Positions 1 through 5,320 of a stretch of DNA of 6,401 nt are shown one piece after another; positions within the stretch are counted from its first letter, which is position 1; each line of letters opens with the position of its first letter. Position numbers and translations under genes: made by a program. Below the pieces are notes generated by a model. The model did no database searches and had not been told where the DNA came from. It saw only the letters and a list, made by a program, of their open reading frames with translations. The DNA comes from an uncultured Mesorhizobium sp. Lineage in GTDB: Bacteria; Pseudomonadota; Alphaproteobacteria; Rhizobiales; Rhizobiaceae. The stretch covers positions 1 to 6,401 of the forward strand of contig CATMOC010000225.1 of the NCBI GenBank assembly GCA_950071955.1. Direction: 5' to 3'.

Positions 1-838
1 CCGTCTCGCTCATCATGCCAAGCATACGCGTGAAGCGCGCGGTGCGATAGCTGTGCGCGATGTCCGAAAGGATCGGAACCTTCTCTCCGACGCTCCAGAG
101 CGCGGTCCTCAGGGTGCCTCGGCGAGCCGCGATGAAAAGTCCGAGAAGCACCACTGCCAGAAGCGCGAGCAGCCATTCGCCTTGCTCGCGCAGGAAGCGC
201 GAGACCGTGAGCATGGTGTTCAGGAGCGCGTCCGGTTCCCGGGTCTGGGCCAGCATCGGCTCGAATTGTGGCAGGACGCCGATCATGAAGAAGACCAGCA
301 CGGCGATCGTGCCCAGCATGAGGACGGCCGGATACCGCAACGCCTCCGAAAAGCGCGCGGCGAGCGCCTCGAATCGCTGCCGCTCGTCGGCCGTCCGTGA
401 GAGCAGGCTCGGCAGCATCCCAGTCGATTCGGCGACCTTGATCATGGCGATCTGGAAAGGCGGGAAGAGCTGCGGCCAGTCCTCAAGTGCCTGCGAGAAC
501 GAGCGTCCGCTCGAAAGCGCAGCATGAAGTCCGCTGACGACCGGCTTGAGACGGCCATTGTCGAACTCCTTGCCCATGATGGCGAGGGCTTCGTCGATCC
601 GGATACCGGCATTGAGCATGATCGAAAGATCCGACAGGAAACGCGTCACCTGCTGCGCGGAGATTTTCCCTCCGGACAAAGACAAAGAGGAGGCACGGTC
701 GCGGTGTTCCTGGACGCTGACGGGAATCAGCCCGCGCCGGTCGAGGAGGCGCGCGGCATCGTCTGCGTCGCCGGCCTCAATACGGCCCTGCTCGAGACTG
801 CCCTGCGCGTTGAGAGCCTTGTAGGCGAATGCGGTCAT
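1..838 (-). CDS. gspF: GspF, T2SS inner-membrane platform protein (C-terminus cut by left edge)
   Basis: GspF is the polytopic inner-membrane platform protein of the type II secretion system; it contacts the ATPase GspE and GspL and supports pseudopilus assembly. The 279 visible residues start MTAFAYKALNAQG, the usual family N-terminus. They continue through the first cytoplasmic F domain (about 60-165, including QVTRFLSDLSIMLNAG and the family-typical AESTGMLPSLL at 136-146). A membrane segment at about 170-190 is followed by LPQFEP, the usual position of the (V/L)P.F motif, and a second hydrophobic segment lies at 222-238. RFTRMLGMM (268-276) is where the second F domain begins; that domain and the last membrane helix lie beyond the left edge, so roughly 70% of a normal 400-residue protein is present. 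The start is set by homology; no good Shine-Dalgarno sequence precedes it. The gene is on the same strand as the other gsp genes but is separated from them by an opposite-strand gene, so it probably has its own promoter. Confidence 0.96.
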   Translation of the reverse strand, partial: MTAFAYKALNAQGSLEQGRIEAGDADDAARLLDRRGLIPVSVQEHRDRASSLSLSGGKISAQQVTRFLSDLSIMLNAGIRIDEALAIMGKEFDNGRLKPVVSGLHAALSSGRSFSQALEDWPQLFPPFQIAMIKVAESTGMLPSLLSRTADERQRFEALAARFSEALRYPAVLMLGTIAVLVFFMIGVLPQFEPMLAQTREPDALLNTMLTVSRFLREQGEWLLALLAVVLLGLFIAARRGTLRTALWSVGEKVPILSDIAHSYRTARFTRMLGMMSET

Positions 839-877
839 GGCGAACCGGCTGTACTTTACCCTGCTCCGACTCGCGCC

Positions 878-889
878 GATCGATCGATC
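878..889. repeat. 12-bp perfect palindrome GATCGATCGATC
   Basis: Three overlapping GATC units form a perfect 12-bp palindrome whose near edge lies 40 nt upstream of the gspF start codon, inside its predicted 5' leader. It could be a small operator or simply a chance tandem of a tetramer. GATC is also a recognition site of Dam-type methylases, but nothing here shows that one acts on it. Confidence 0.4.
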
Positions 890-921
890 CTCGGGCGCGC
901 ACATTCCCACCCTGCTCGCGG

Positions 922-939
922 CTCGTCTGTCTCGACGAG
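922..939. repeat. Inverted repeat, 6-bp stem with 6-nt loop, in the gspF leader
   Basis: CTCGTC (922-927) and GACGAG (934-939) are perfect reverse complements separated by TGTCTC; the flanking 921/940 pair could add a G-U wobble. No T-run follows on either strand, so it does not look like an intrinsic terminator. It could be an operator half-site pair or a leader hairpin of gspF mRNA, about 84 nt from the start codon. Confidence 0.35.
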
Positions 940-963
940 TTCTCCAAAGCCGGCACCTGGATT

Positions 964-990
964 AGTATACCAAGCCGATACCTTCCGCAA
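964..990 (-). promoter_or_regulatory. Candidate gspF promoter (TTGCGG - 15 nt - TATACT)
   Basis: Reading leftward, TTGCGG (985-990) and TATACT (964-969) resemble housekeeping-sigma -35 and -10 boxes. TATACT stands out in otherwise GC-rich sequence, but the 15-nt spacer is shorter than the ideal 17. Transcription from here would give gspF a leader of roughly 120 nt containing the palindrome and the inverted repeat. The call rests on sequence resemblance only. Confidence 0.27.
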
Positions 991-1132
991 CGTAGACCCG
1001 GGACACGCATCTGGCGATCATGCCCTCCGCGGTCCTGTAGCGGGTCGTCGTATGACGTTCATTGTGGGTTCAGCCTCGCCATGAAAGGATGCCGGCAACG
1101 TCGAGGCCCGCCGTGGCACGACAGCAAACGTT

Positions 1133-1138
1133 GAGGAA
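1133..1138 (+). promoter_or_regulatory. Ribosome-binding site of the I9-like gene
   Basis: GAGGAA lies 6 nt before the ATG at 1145. This supports that start over the in-frame ATG at 1187, which has no comparable sequence upstream. Confidence 0.6.
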
Positions 1139-1144
1139 CGACAA

Positions 1145-1633
1145 ATGGCGCATCCCCATCTCGGCCAGGTCCCGATAGAGCCAGCAATGGAGAGTGGGAA
1201 TAAGAGACGAAGCTCCGTCCGCCGGCCGGCGCCCGCGGTCCGGCTCTTTGCCCCTTTAATGGCCCTGGGTGTCTTCCTTGCGGTCATTCCAGTGTCTACG
1301 ATGGAGGCTGCAGCGTTCGATTTCAGCCGCGGGCATTCCGGCCCTTCGCCATTCGTGCGGACACCGGGAAAGCAGGGTCCGGGCCCAAATCTTCGGCATC
1401 AGATACAGGCGAGCCCCATGGAACGCGTGATCGTCCAGTTCAATCCGCACGGGGACCGTGACTCGGAAATCCGCCGGATCCTCGACGCGCTGGACGGCCT
1501 GCCCCACAAGGTGGCCTCCACGTTCGAGGTCACTCCGGCCATCGTGCTCGAGGTGAATGCAAAGGGCATGGAACGCTTGCGCGCGCTTCCCGGGGTGACG
1601 CTCCAGATGGATTCGCTCTCACGGCCCAACTGA
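1145..1633 (+). CDS. Standalone inhibitor I9 / subtilisin-propeptide-like secreted protein
   Basis: The product has 162 aa. After a basic N-terminus (KRRSSVRR at 20-27) comes a hydrophobic stretch (about 34-50) and then MEAAAF, a plausible signal-peptidase site after Ala57; uncleaved anchoring is also possible. A Gly/Pro-rich linker (60-91) leads to a domain at 93-158 with the strand-helix-strand-strand-helix-strand pattern of I9 propeptides. It opens with RVIVQF (94-99), has a helix around 106-117, then TPAIVLEV (130-137), GMERLRALPGV (141-151) and the edge strand LQMDSLSRP. In subtilases such a domain folds the protease and inhibits it until cleaved. Here the stop codon falls where the mature protease would start, and no Asp/His/Ser catalytic motif follows in any plus frame before the convergent gspC-like gene, which ends 23 nt away. 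I infer a standalone inhibitor or trans-acting chaperone; a propeptide remnant of a lost protease is the alternative. The I9 assignment rests on pattern recognition. The gene is the only plus-strand gene in the window. Confidence 0.78.
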   Translation: MAHPHLGQVPIEPAMESGNKRRSSVRRPAPAVRLFAPLMALGVFLAVIPVSTMEAAAFDFSRGHSGPSPFVRTPGKQGPGPNLRHQIQASPMERVIVQFNPHGDRDSEIRRILDALDGLPHKVASTFEVTPAIVLEVNAKGMERLRALPGVTLQMDSLSRPN

Positions 1634-1656
1634 TCGCGACGCAAAAGGCGGCCGGC

Positions 1657-2130
1657 TTACTGGAGCGACCGGAAGCGGATGAGGGCTTGGCCGCCCTCCC
1701 CGTCCAGTACCACCTCCGAACCCCTGACCTCCGCCAGCGTCCAACCGTCCCGGCTTTCGCCCTTGCGCAGGCTGAACGCGCTCTCCACCCCTGCCGCCCG
1801 GAACGTCGCGATGACGAGCCGGGTCGACCGCACGACCCCGACGAGTTCCCACTGCGGCGGCGAGAACTCGATCTCGGCTTCGGGAATGTCCTCGACCTCG
1901 ATTTCCACGGGCGGCTCTATCAAGGCCGGGGGTTCGACTTCCTCCGGCTCGAACTTCACCGGCGCGCGTCGCTCCGGGGAAAACAGGGGAAGTTCGCGAA
2001 GCGCCACGTAGTCTTCGGGGGTGCGTTCGCTCACGGCCAGCGGTTCCGAAAGCTGCGTCATGGCCGGCCCGCCGAGCGCGACCGCGCCGATCAAGACCCA
2101 GAGGCGGAACAGTCGTCCCGGCCGCGGCAT
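1657..2130 (-). CDS. Small GspC/GspN-like T2SS protein (TM + acidic linker + HR-like domain, no PDZ)
   Basis: The product has 157 aa: a short basic N-terminus, one membrane segment (about 8-25), the segment ELPLFSPERRAP (46-57), a Pro/Glu-rich acidic linker (57-93), and a C-terminal beta-rich domain (94-155). That domain begins WELVGVVRS and contains AFSLRKGES.DGWTLAEV, the pattern of the GspC homology region (HR), which in classical GspC binds the N0 domain of GspD. There is no PDZ or coiled-coil domain at the C-terminus, and the protein is about half the usual GspC length. Small proteins of this kind are often annotated GspN in alphaproteobacteria, so I leave the symbol blank. The ATG overlaps the gspM stop by 1 nt (TGATG), with a strong GGAGG upstream. 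A longer open frame extends upstream to 2634, but it lies over gspM and has no family character. This is the last gene of the operon. I infer that it links the inner-membrane platform to the secretin. Confidence 0.82.
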   Translation of the reverse strand: MPRPGRLFRLWVLIGAVALGGPAMTQLSEPLAVSERTPEDYVALRELPLFSPERRAPVKFEPEEVEPPALIEPPVEIEVEDIPEAEIEFSPPQWELVGVVRSTRLVIATFRAAGVESAFSLRKGESRDGWTLAEVRGSEVVLDGEGGQALIRFRSLQ

Positions 2131-2741
2131 CAGATCTCCTCCCCGATCCGGAAAGCCGACAGCGTCATCCTCAGCGAAAGCGCGCGGTCGCCCCCGGCCA
2201 TGGCGCTGTCTCCGGTGACGTCGCCGATGCGGCGGTTCGGACGCAGCACGATCGAATCGACCACGATGACGGGCAGCGAAACCTCGATCGCGTGCAGGAA
2301 CTGGGGCAGCGACTGCTCCATCACCTCCACGTCCGCGTTCAGGCGCACCCGCACGAGTGGATTTCCGGCCTCGTCGGTGACGTCTTCGACGGTCTCGACT
2401 TGCGGAGCGTCGACCGCGCGGACGACGGCGCCCGTCGCTGCGGCGAGATCGGAGATCTCGCGCTGGAACTGCGCGGAAGCCAGCCCCTGGGTTCGCCCGC
2501 CCATGAGAAGCTGAAGATCCTTGAGGGTGTCCTCTTCCGTGGCGGAGCCGGAGCCGGCCATCGATGCGGCGCGCTCCTCCATCTGCGCAAGCCGCCTCTC
2601 GAGGACGGCGAGCGCTTCCTGTTCGGCCTTCCACGACATCCAGGCATCGCCTGCGAGGATCCCCGCCCCCACCACGAGAACGACGACGACGAACAGCGAG
2701 GACAGCCGTCCATCGAACCAGGATCTGCGGGCCGCGCTCAA
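2130..2741 (-). CDS. gspM: GspM, T2SS inner-membrane protein (T2SSM_b type), TTG start
   Basis: GspM is a bitopic inner-membrane protein that pairs with GspL in the T2SS assembly platform. The 203 residues show a short cytoplasmic N-terminus, one membrane helix (about 15-33), a likely coiled coil (36-60) and a periplasmic domain (about 85-197). QFQREISDLAAATGAVV and QFLHAIEVSLPVIVVDSIVL (147-166) resemble the alphaproteobacterial T2SSM_b/PilO-like ferredoxin fold. The start codon is TTG at 2741, overlapping the gspL stop by 4 nt (TTGA). It is preceded 5 nt upstream by a run of nine G that would serve as the ribosome-binding site. The next methionine (residue 35) would delete the membrane helix, so TTG is the only sensible start. 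Its reading frame stands in a -1 relation to gspL, giving the option of a frameshifted GspL-GspM product. Confidence 0.9.
   Translation of the reverse strand: MSAARRSWFDGRLSSLFVVVVLVVGAGILAGDAWMSWKAEQEALAVLERRLAQMEERAASMAGSGSATEEDTLKDLQLLMGGRTQGLASAQFQREISDLAAATGAVVRAVDAPQVETVEDVTDEAGNPLVRVRLNADVEVMEQSLPQFLHAIEVSLPVIVVDSIVLRPNRRIGDVTGDSAMAGGDRALSLRMTLSAFRIGEEI
2138..2142 (-). promoter_or_regulatory. Shine-Dalgarno of the gspC-like gene
   Basis: GGAGG lies 7 nt before the ATG at 2130, inside the last codons of gspM. It fixes the start of the downstream gene at the TGATG overlap and rules out the longer upstream reading. Confidence 0.75.
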
Positions 2742-3799
2742 TGCAGCCCCCCCCCGGTGCGGATGAGCGGCAGCGTTTCCAGCACGAAATCCGACGTCGT
2801 TCCGTCCTGCGAGCGGGTCGCAGGGCCGACCAGCCGGCTTTCCACGAAACGCCCGGACGATTCCAGCGCAGTCAGCACGTCGGGCACGTTGCTGGTCTTC
2901 CCGGTCAGGCGCAGCGTCCTGTCGACGAAGACGATCTCCGTCGCATAGGCATGGATCGGCAGCGCCGCCGCCAGATCGTCGAGAGCGCCCACGACGCTCA
3001 CCGCCTGGTTCTTGATGTCGAGCGCGGCCTGTTCGGGAGCGGTGGCGACCTCTTCGGGATTGCTGGCCTTGACGATGGCGTCGCGCGCCTTCTCCATGCG
3101 CGCCTCCAGATCGGCCCGGCGGCCGGCATTCTCGCCGGCGGTAAGATTGCCCCAGACCAGGGAGCCGCCGGCCACGACCGCGGCCAGGACGAGGATTGCC
3201 GCCAGGGAGCGCCTGATCACGCGCCGCGCGCTCGCGACACCGGCGCGGCCCGTCAACTGGATAGCGCCTCCCGAACCCGCCGCGGGCGCTTCGACGGTGA
3301 TGCCCCGCGGCTGCGCGCGCTCGATCTGTTCCAGCACGGGCGCCAGGCGCGACCTCCCGACGATGGCGATCGAGGCGACCAGCCGTTTTGCCACGCGGTC
3401 GATCTCGGCGATCCTATGGCCCGAATATGATTCCCCCGGCGGCAGCGGAGACAGCGAACTCATCCGCGAGGCGACGATCCCGTCCATGTGATCCGCGGCT
3501 TCGAGCGGCAGTTCTATCCTGCGCCGGATCAGCCATTGTTCGGGAACGCCGAGGACGACGTTGCGGCCCTTGACGGCGCTGGCGAGGGTCTCGGCATCGC
3601 CGGCTTCTCCGAGGCGTACGGCAACGGCCGCGCTACGCGCGGAGCCCCCGAGCAGGTTCAGCATCCTGCCATCGGGGTCGATCTCGATGCGCGTGCGTTT
3701 ACCGCGCAGCCCCGACCCCATCGAATCGCTGATCAGCGAGGCGGGACCATCCAGCCAATCGTCGAACGCCCGGACAACGCCACCCAACGTCATCTGCAT
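2738..3799 (-). CDS. gspL: GspL, T2SS platform protein with PilN-like periplasmic domain
   Basis: GspL is a bitopic inner-membrane protein that recruits the ATPase GspE on the cytoplasmic side and binds GspM in the periplasm. The 353 residues comprise a cytoplasmic part (1-about 190), a membrane segment (about 198-218), a charged likely coiled coil (222-247) and a periplasmic PilN-like ferredoxin domain (about 265-342). The cytoplasmic part carries VVLGVPEQWLIRRRIELPLE (81-100) and a following 'SLSPLPPGESYSG', like the actin-fold region of GspL/PilM proteins. The periplasmic domain contains IVFVDRTLRLTGKTSNVPDV and FVESRLVGP, the usual PilN/GspL C-terminal pattern. The start at 3799 has GAGG 5 nt upstream; the second Met (residue 3) is also possible. 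It lies 38 nt after gspK, the only gap in the operon, and overlaps gspM by 4 nt. The C-terminal tail TGGGLH comes from a G9 run. Confidence 0.92.
   Translation of the reverse strand: MQMTLGGVVRAFDDWLDGPASLISDSMGSGLRGKRTRIEIDPDGRMLNLLGGSARSAAVAVRLGEAGDAETLASAVKGRNVVLGVPEQWLIRRRIELPLEAADHMDGIVASRMSSLSPLPPGESYSGHRIAEIDRVAKRLVASIAIVGRSRLAPVLEQIERAQPRGITVEAPAAGSGGAIQLTGRAGVASARRVIRRSLAAILVLAAVVAGGSLVWGNLTAGENAGRRADLEARMEKARDAIVKASNPEEVATAPEQAALDIKNQAVSVVGALDDLAAALPIHAYATEIVFVDRTLRLTGKTSNVPDVLTALESSGRFVESRLVGPATRSQDGTTSDFVLETLPLIRTGGGLH
2747..2755 (-). promoter_or_regulatory. G9 homopolymer: end of gspL, ribosome-binding sequence of gspM
   Basis: Nine consecutive G (minus strand) encode three in-frame Gly codons four codons before the gspL stop and end 5 nt before the gspM TTG. 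In gspL phase the run contains G GGG GGG, which fits the X XXY YYZ pattern of -1 slippery sites. Re-reading one G gives GCT GCA TTG AGC, which joins the gspM frame. One added G in the DNA would do the same, so a sequencing miscount must be excluded. Confidence 0.5.
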
Positions 3800-3804
3800 G
3801 TCAG

Positions 3805-3818
3805 CCTCGATGCCTCCC
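3805..3818 (-). promoter_or_regulatory. Shine-Dalgarno region of gspL
   Basis: Two purine-rich blocks precede gspL: GGGAGG (3813-3818) and GAGG (3805-3808). GAGG is 5 nt from the ATG at 3799 and is the better placed. gspL therefore has its own ribosome loading site after the 38-nt gap, unlike its overlapping neighbours. Confidence 0.55.
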
Positions 3819-3837
3819 GGTCATGACGATGGCAGCC

Positions 3838-4767
3838 TCATTTAGCGTCATCCGCGAGACGGCGCCAGTCGAGGACCCGGTAGGGCAACTCGTCGTCCGC
3901 CGACACCATGATCGTCGCCTCGTAGGTCTCGCGATGGCCCGACGGCAGCTCGACATCGAGTTCCACCCGCCAACTCGGCGCGAGATCGGCGGTGTTGTAT
4001 TCGATGTCGGAGAGGAATTGCTGCAGTTCGGTCTCGTCGAGACGGCCTTCACGATATCGCCCGATCGCCTGAACGACCGATCGCGGCAGGCCCGGTATCT
4101 TTTCCAGCAGTTCGGGCTCGGCCTCCTCCATGTGCATCCCCTCCAGCCCGGAGGACACCGTCACATAGCGGTCGATGCCGACCGCCACGTCTTCGGGCAT
4201 GTCCCGGACGAGAGCGATCTCGTGCACCGATCGGAACGGATGCGCTTCCTTCGGCTGTCGCGGCGCGGTGGGGGTTTCTCCCTCCTTTGCCTCCTCATCG
4301 TCTGCACGGCGATCGAGGATCTCGTCGGAGAGCTTGTCGGACAGTCCGTTGCTCGCGCCCGCGGCCCGCAGCACGCCGGTTATCAGCGGCTTCTGCGCGG
4401 TGTTCAGATCCACCCGCAGGGCTTCGTTCTTGAGGATCAGGGACACCGACCCCGAGCGCGTCTCCAGCGATCCTGTGAGCGTGTCGGGCATCGTCGTATT
4501 CTCGTCCGATGCCCCTGCCCGAACCAGCCCGGCCGCCAGGGCAAGCCCCGCATCGGCCAGCATGCGCGCTGCCGCCTTGTCTTCGGTGACGCGCACGTTG
4601 GTGACGACACTGCTCATGTGAAGCCGCAGCACCACCGCGAGGAACGCGATGAAGATCATCACCCAAAGGACGCCGACGAGGATAGCGCCCCGCCGAGAGT
4701 CGGTGGGGAACCGCGGCAGCGGCAGCCACCCCCAGTAACGTTCATTCGTGCGCATATGCTTACGCAT
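3838..4767 (-). CDS. gspK: GspK, minor pseudopilin at the T2SS pseudopilus tip
   Basis: GspK is the large minor pseudopilin that caps the pseudopilus with GspI and GspJ. The 309 residues show a long leader ending in SRRG27, a prepilin cleavage site before Ala28, and a hydrophobic helix (28-47, AILVGVLWVMIFIAF). Position +5 of the mature protein is Gly rather than Glu, as expected for GspK. The globular part has RVDLNTA (118-124), the start of the T2SSK helical domain. A charged variable insert follows (152-176), then FRSVHEIALVRDM (178-190) and RYVTVSSG (200-207). A second helix-turn block, LLEKIPGLPRSVVQAI (220-235), precedes the C-terminal strands. Two ATG starts are possible, 4767 and 4755. 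The first overlaps the end of gspO by 8 nt and neither has a clear Shine-Dalgarno, so coupling to gspO translation is likely. Length is normal for the family. Confidence 0.93.
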   Translation of the reverse strand: MRKHMRTNERYWGWLPLPRFPTDSRRGAILVGVLWVMIFIAFLAVVLRLHMSSVVTNVRVTEDKAAARMLADAGLALAAGLVRAGASDENTTMPDTLTGSLETRSGSVSLILKNEALRVDLNTAQKPLITGVLRAAGASNGLSDKLSDEILDRRADDEEAKEGETPTAPRQPKEAHPFRSVHEIALVRDMPEDVAVGIDRYVTVSSGLEGMHMEEAEPELLEKIPGLPRSVVQAIGRYREGRLDETELQQFLSDIEYNTADLAPSWRVELDVELPSGHRETYEATIMVSADDELPYRVLDWRRLADDAK

Positions 4768-5320
4768 TGACGGGAAACCAAGCCCACACGATCACGGCGG
4801 AAGGCGCCAGGAACGCGCCGAAGGGAACGCGTGCCACCGCGCGCAGCGGGCGGCCCTTGCGCCATGACCGGATGATCACGAAGAGCGCCGCCGCGGTGGA
4901 GGCGAGCAGAAGTTGCAGCCCGATTCCCCACACGCCCACCAGCATTGCCGATGCCCCAAGCAGCTTGACGTCGCCGAACCCGATCCCGGAGCGGCCGCGA
5001 AGCTGGGCATATGCAAAGGATATCGCCGCCATTCCCGTTCCCACGGCCAGTCCTTCCGCGAAACTGACTCCGACCGCCCACGGATCGGCGGTCGCTTCGA
5101 GACGGAGCAGAAGTGCAACGAGAGCGATCATGACCGTATACCGATCCGGAATGATCATGCGTGCCAGATCCTCCACCGCAATCGCGGCGGCGGCAAGGCA
5201 GAGAACGAGCCCGGCGATCAGAACCCACCAGGGCTGCGCCAACAGCCGCGGCAGAACGGCCAGGGCCAGAATTCCCGCACCGATCAGCGCGCCGCGGCGG
5301 CGCGCGGCCTTCGGCGTCAT
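4760..5320 (-). CDS. Short A24 prepilin peptidase, GspO-like without methyltransferase domain
   Basis: This is a membrane aspartyl protease that removes the leader of type IV-pilin-like proteins, here presumably the pseudopilins including GspK next door. The 186 residues are strongly hydrophobic with about six membrane segments. The two catalytic aspartates are visible: Asp51 in EDLARMIIPD (50-59) and Asp117 in GFGDVKLLG (114-122), the GxGD motif. The C-terminal PFGAFLAP is also typical of the family. Classical GspO/PilD has about 290 residues with an N-terminal N-methyltransferase domain and a zinc-binding CXXC pair. Both are missing, and only one cysteine (Cys41) is present, so this is the peptidase-only (CpaA/TadV-sized) form. 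I leave the symbol blank for that reason, although its context is T2SS. The ATG overlaps the gspD stop (ATGA, 4 nt), with no separate Shine-Dalgarno evident. Confidence 0.93.
   Translation of the reverse strand: MTPKAARRRGALIGAGILALAVLPRLLAQPWWVLIAGLVLCLAAAAIAVEDLARMIIPDRYTVMIALVALLLRLEATADPWAVGVSFAEGLAVGTGMAAISFAYAQLRGRSGIGFGDVKLLGASAMLVGVWGIGLQLLLASTAAALFVIIRSWRKGRPLRAVARVPFGAFLAPSAVIVWAWFPVNA

Larger units (their letters stand above)
839..1144. other. Divergent intergenic region between gspF and the I9-like gene
   Basis: This 306-nt stretch has no convincing gene on either strand; open frames crossing it have no recognisable protein character. It must hold the start signals for gspF (leftward) and probably for the I9-like gene (rightward). 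It contains a 12-bp perfect palindrome, an inverted repeat with a 6-bp stem and one TATACT box facing gspF, each listed separately. Rightward, only weak -35/-10 pairs are visible (for example TTGTGG at 1062-1067 with AAGGAT at 1085-1090), and I do not call a promoter there. Confidence 0.6.

Noticed and set aside
1..527. Plus-strand open frames at the left edge (53-400 and 60-527)
   Set aside because: Both are antisense to gspF, whose minus-strand translation matches the family throughout.
1634..1656. Bidirectional terminator between the convergent I9-like and gspC-like genes
   Set aside because: The 23-nt gap has a GGCCGGC element but no stable stem followed by a T-run on either strand.
1634..1740. 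Possible frameshifted continuation of the I9-like gene into a subtilase catalytic domain
   Set aside because: One plus frame reads AQLIATQKAAGLL, faintly like the post-propeptide segment of subtilases, but no Asp-Thr-Gly-type motif follows and the sequence is already the coding region of the convergent gspC-like gene.
1657..2634. 325-aa minus-strand open frame covering the gspC-like gene and extending upstream
   Set aside because: The first 168 residues are Arg/Gly-rich, lie out of frame over gspM and have no family character; the true start is the ATG at 2130 with a strong GGAGG.
2564..3430. 288-aa plus-strand open frame
   Set aside because: It is antisense to gspM and gspL and rich in Arg, Ala and Asp, typical of a shadow frame.
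3823..4770. 315-aa plus-strand open frame
   Set aside because: It is antisense to gspK, with Arg/His/Gln-rich composition and no recognisable domain; a by-product of high GC.
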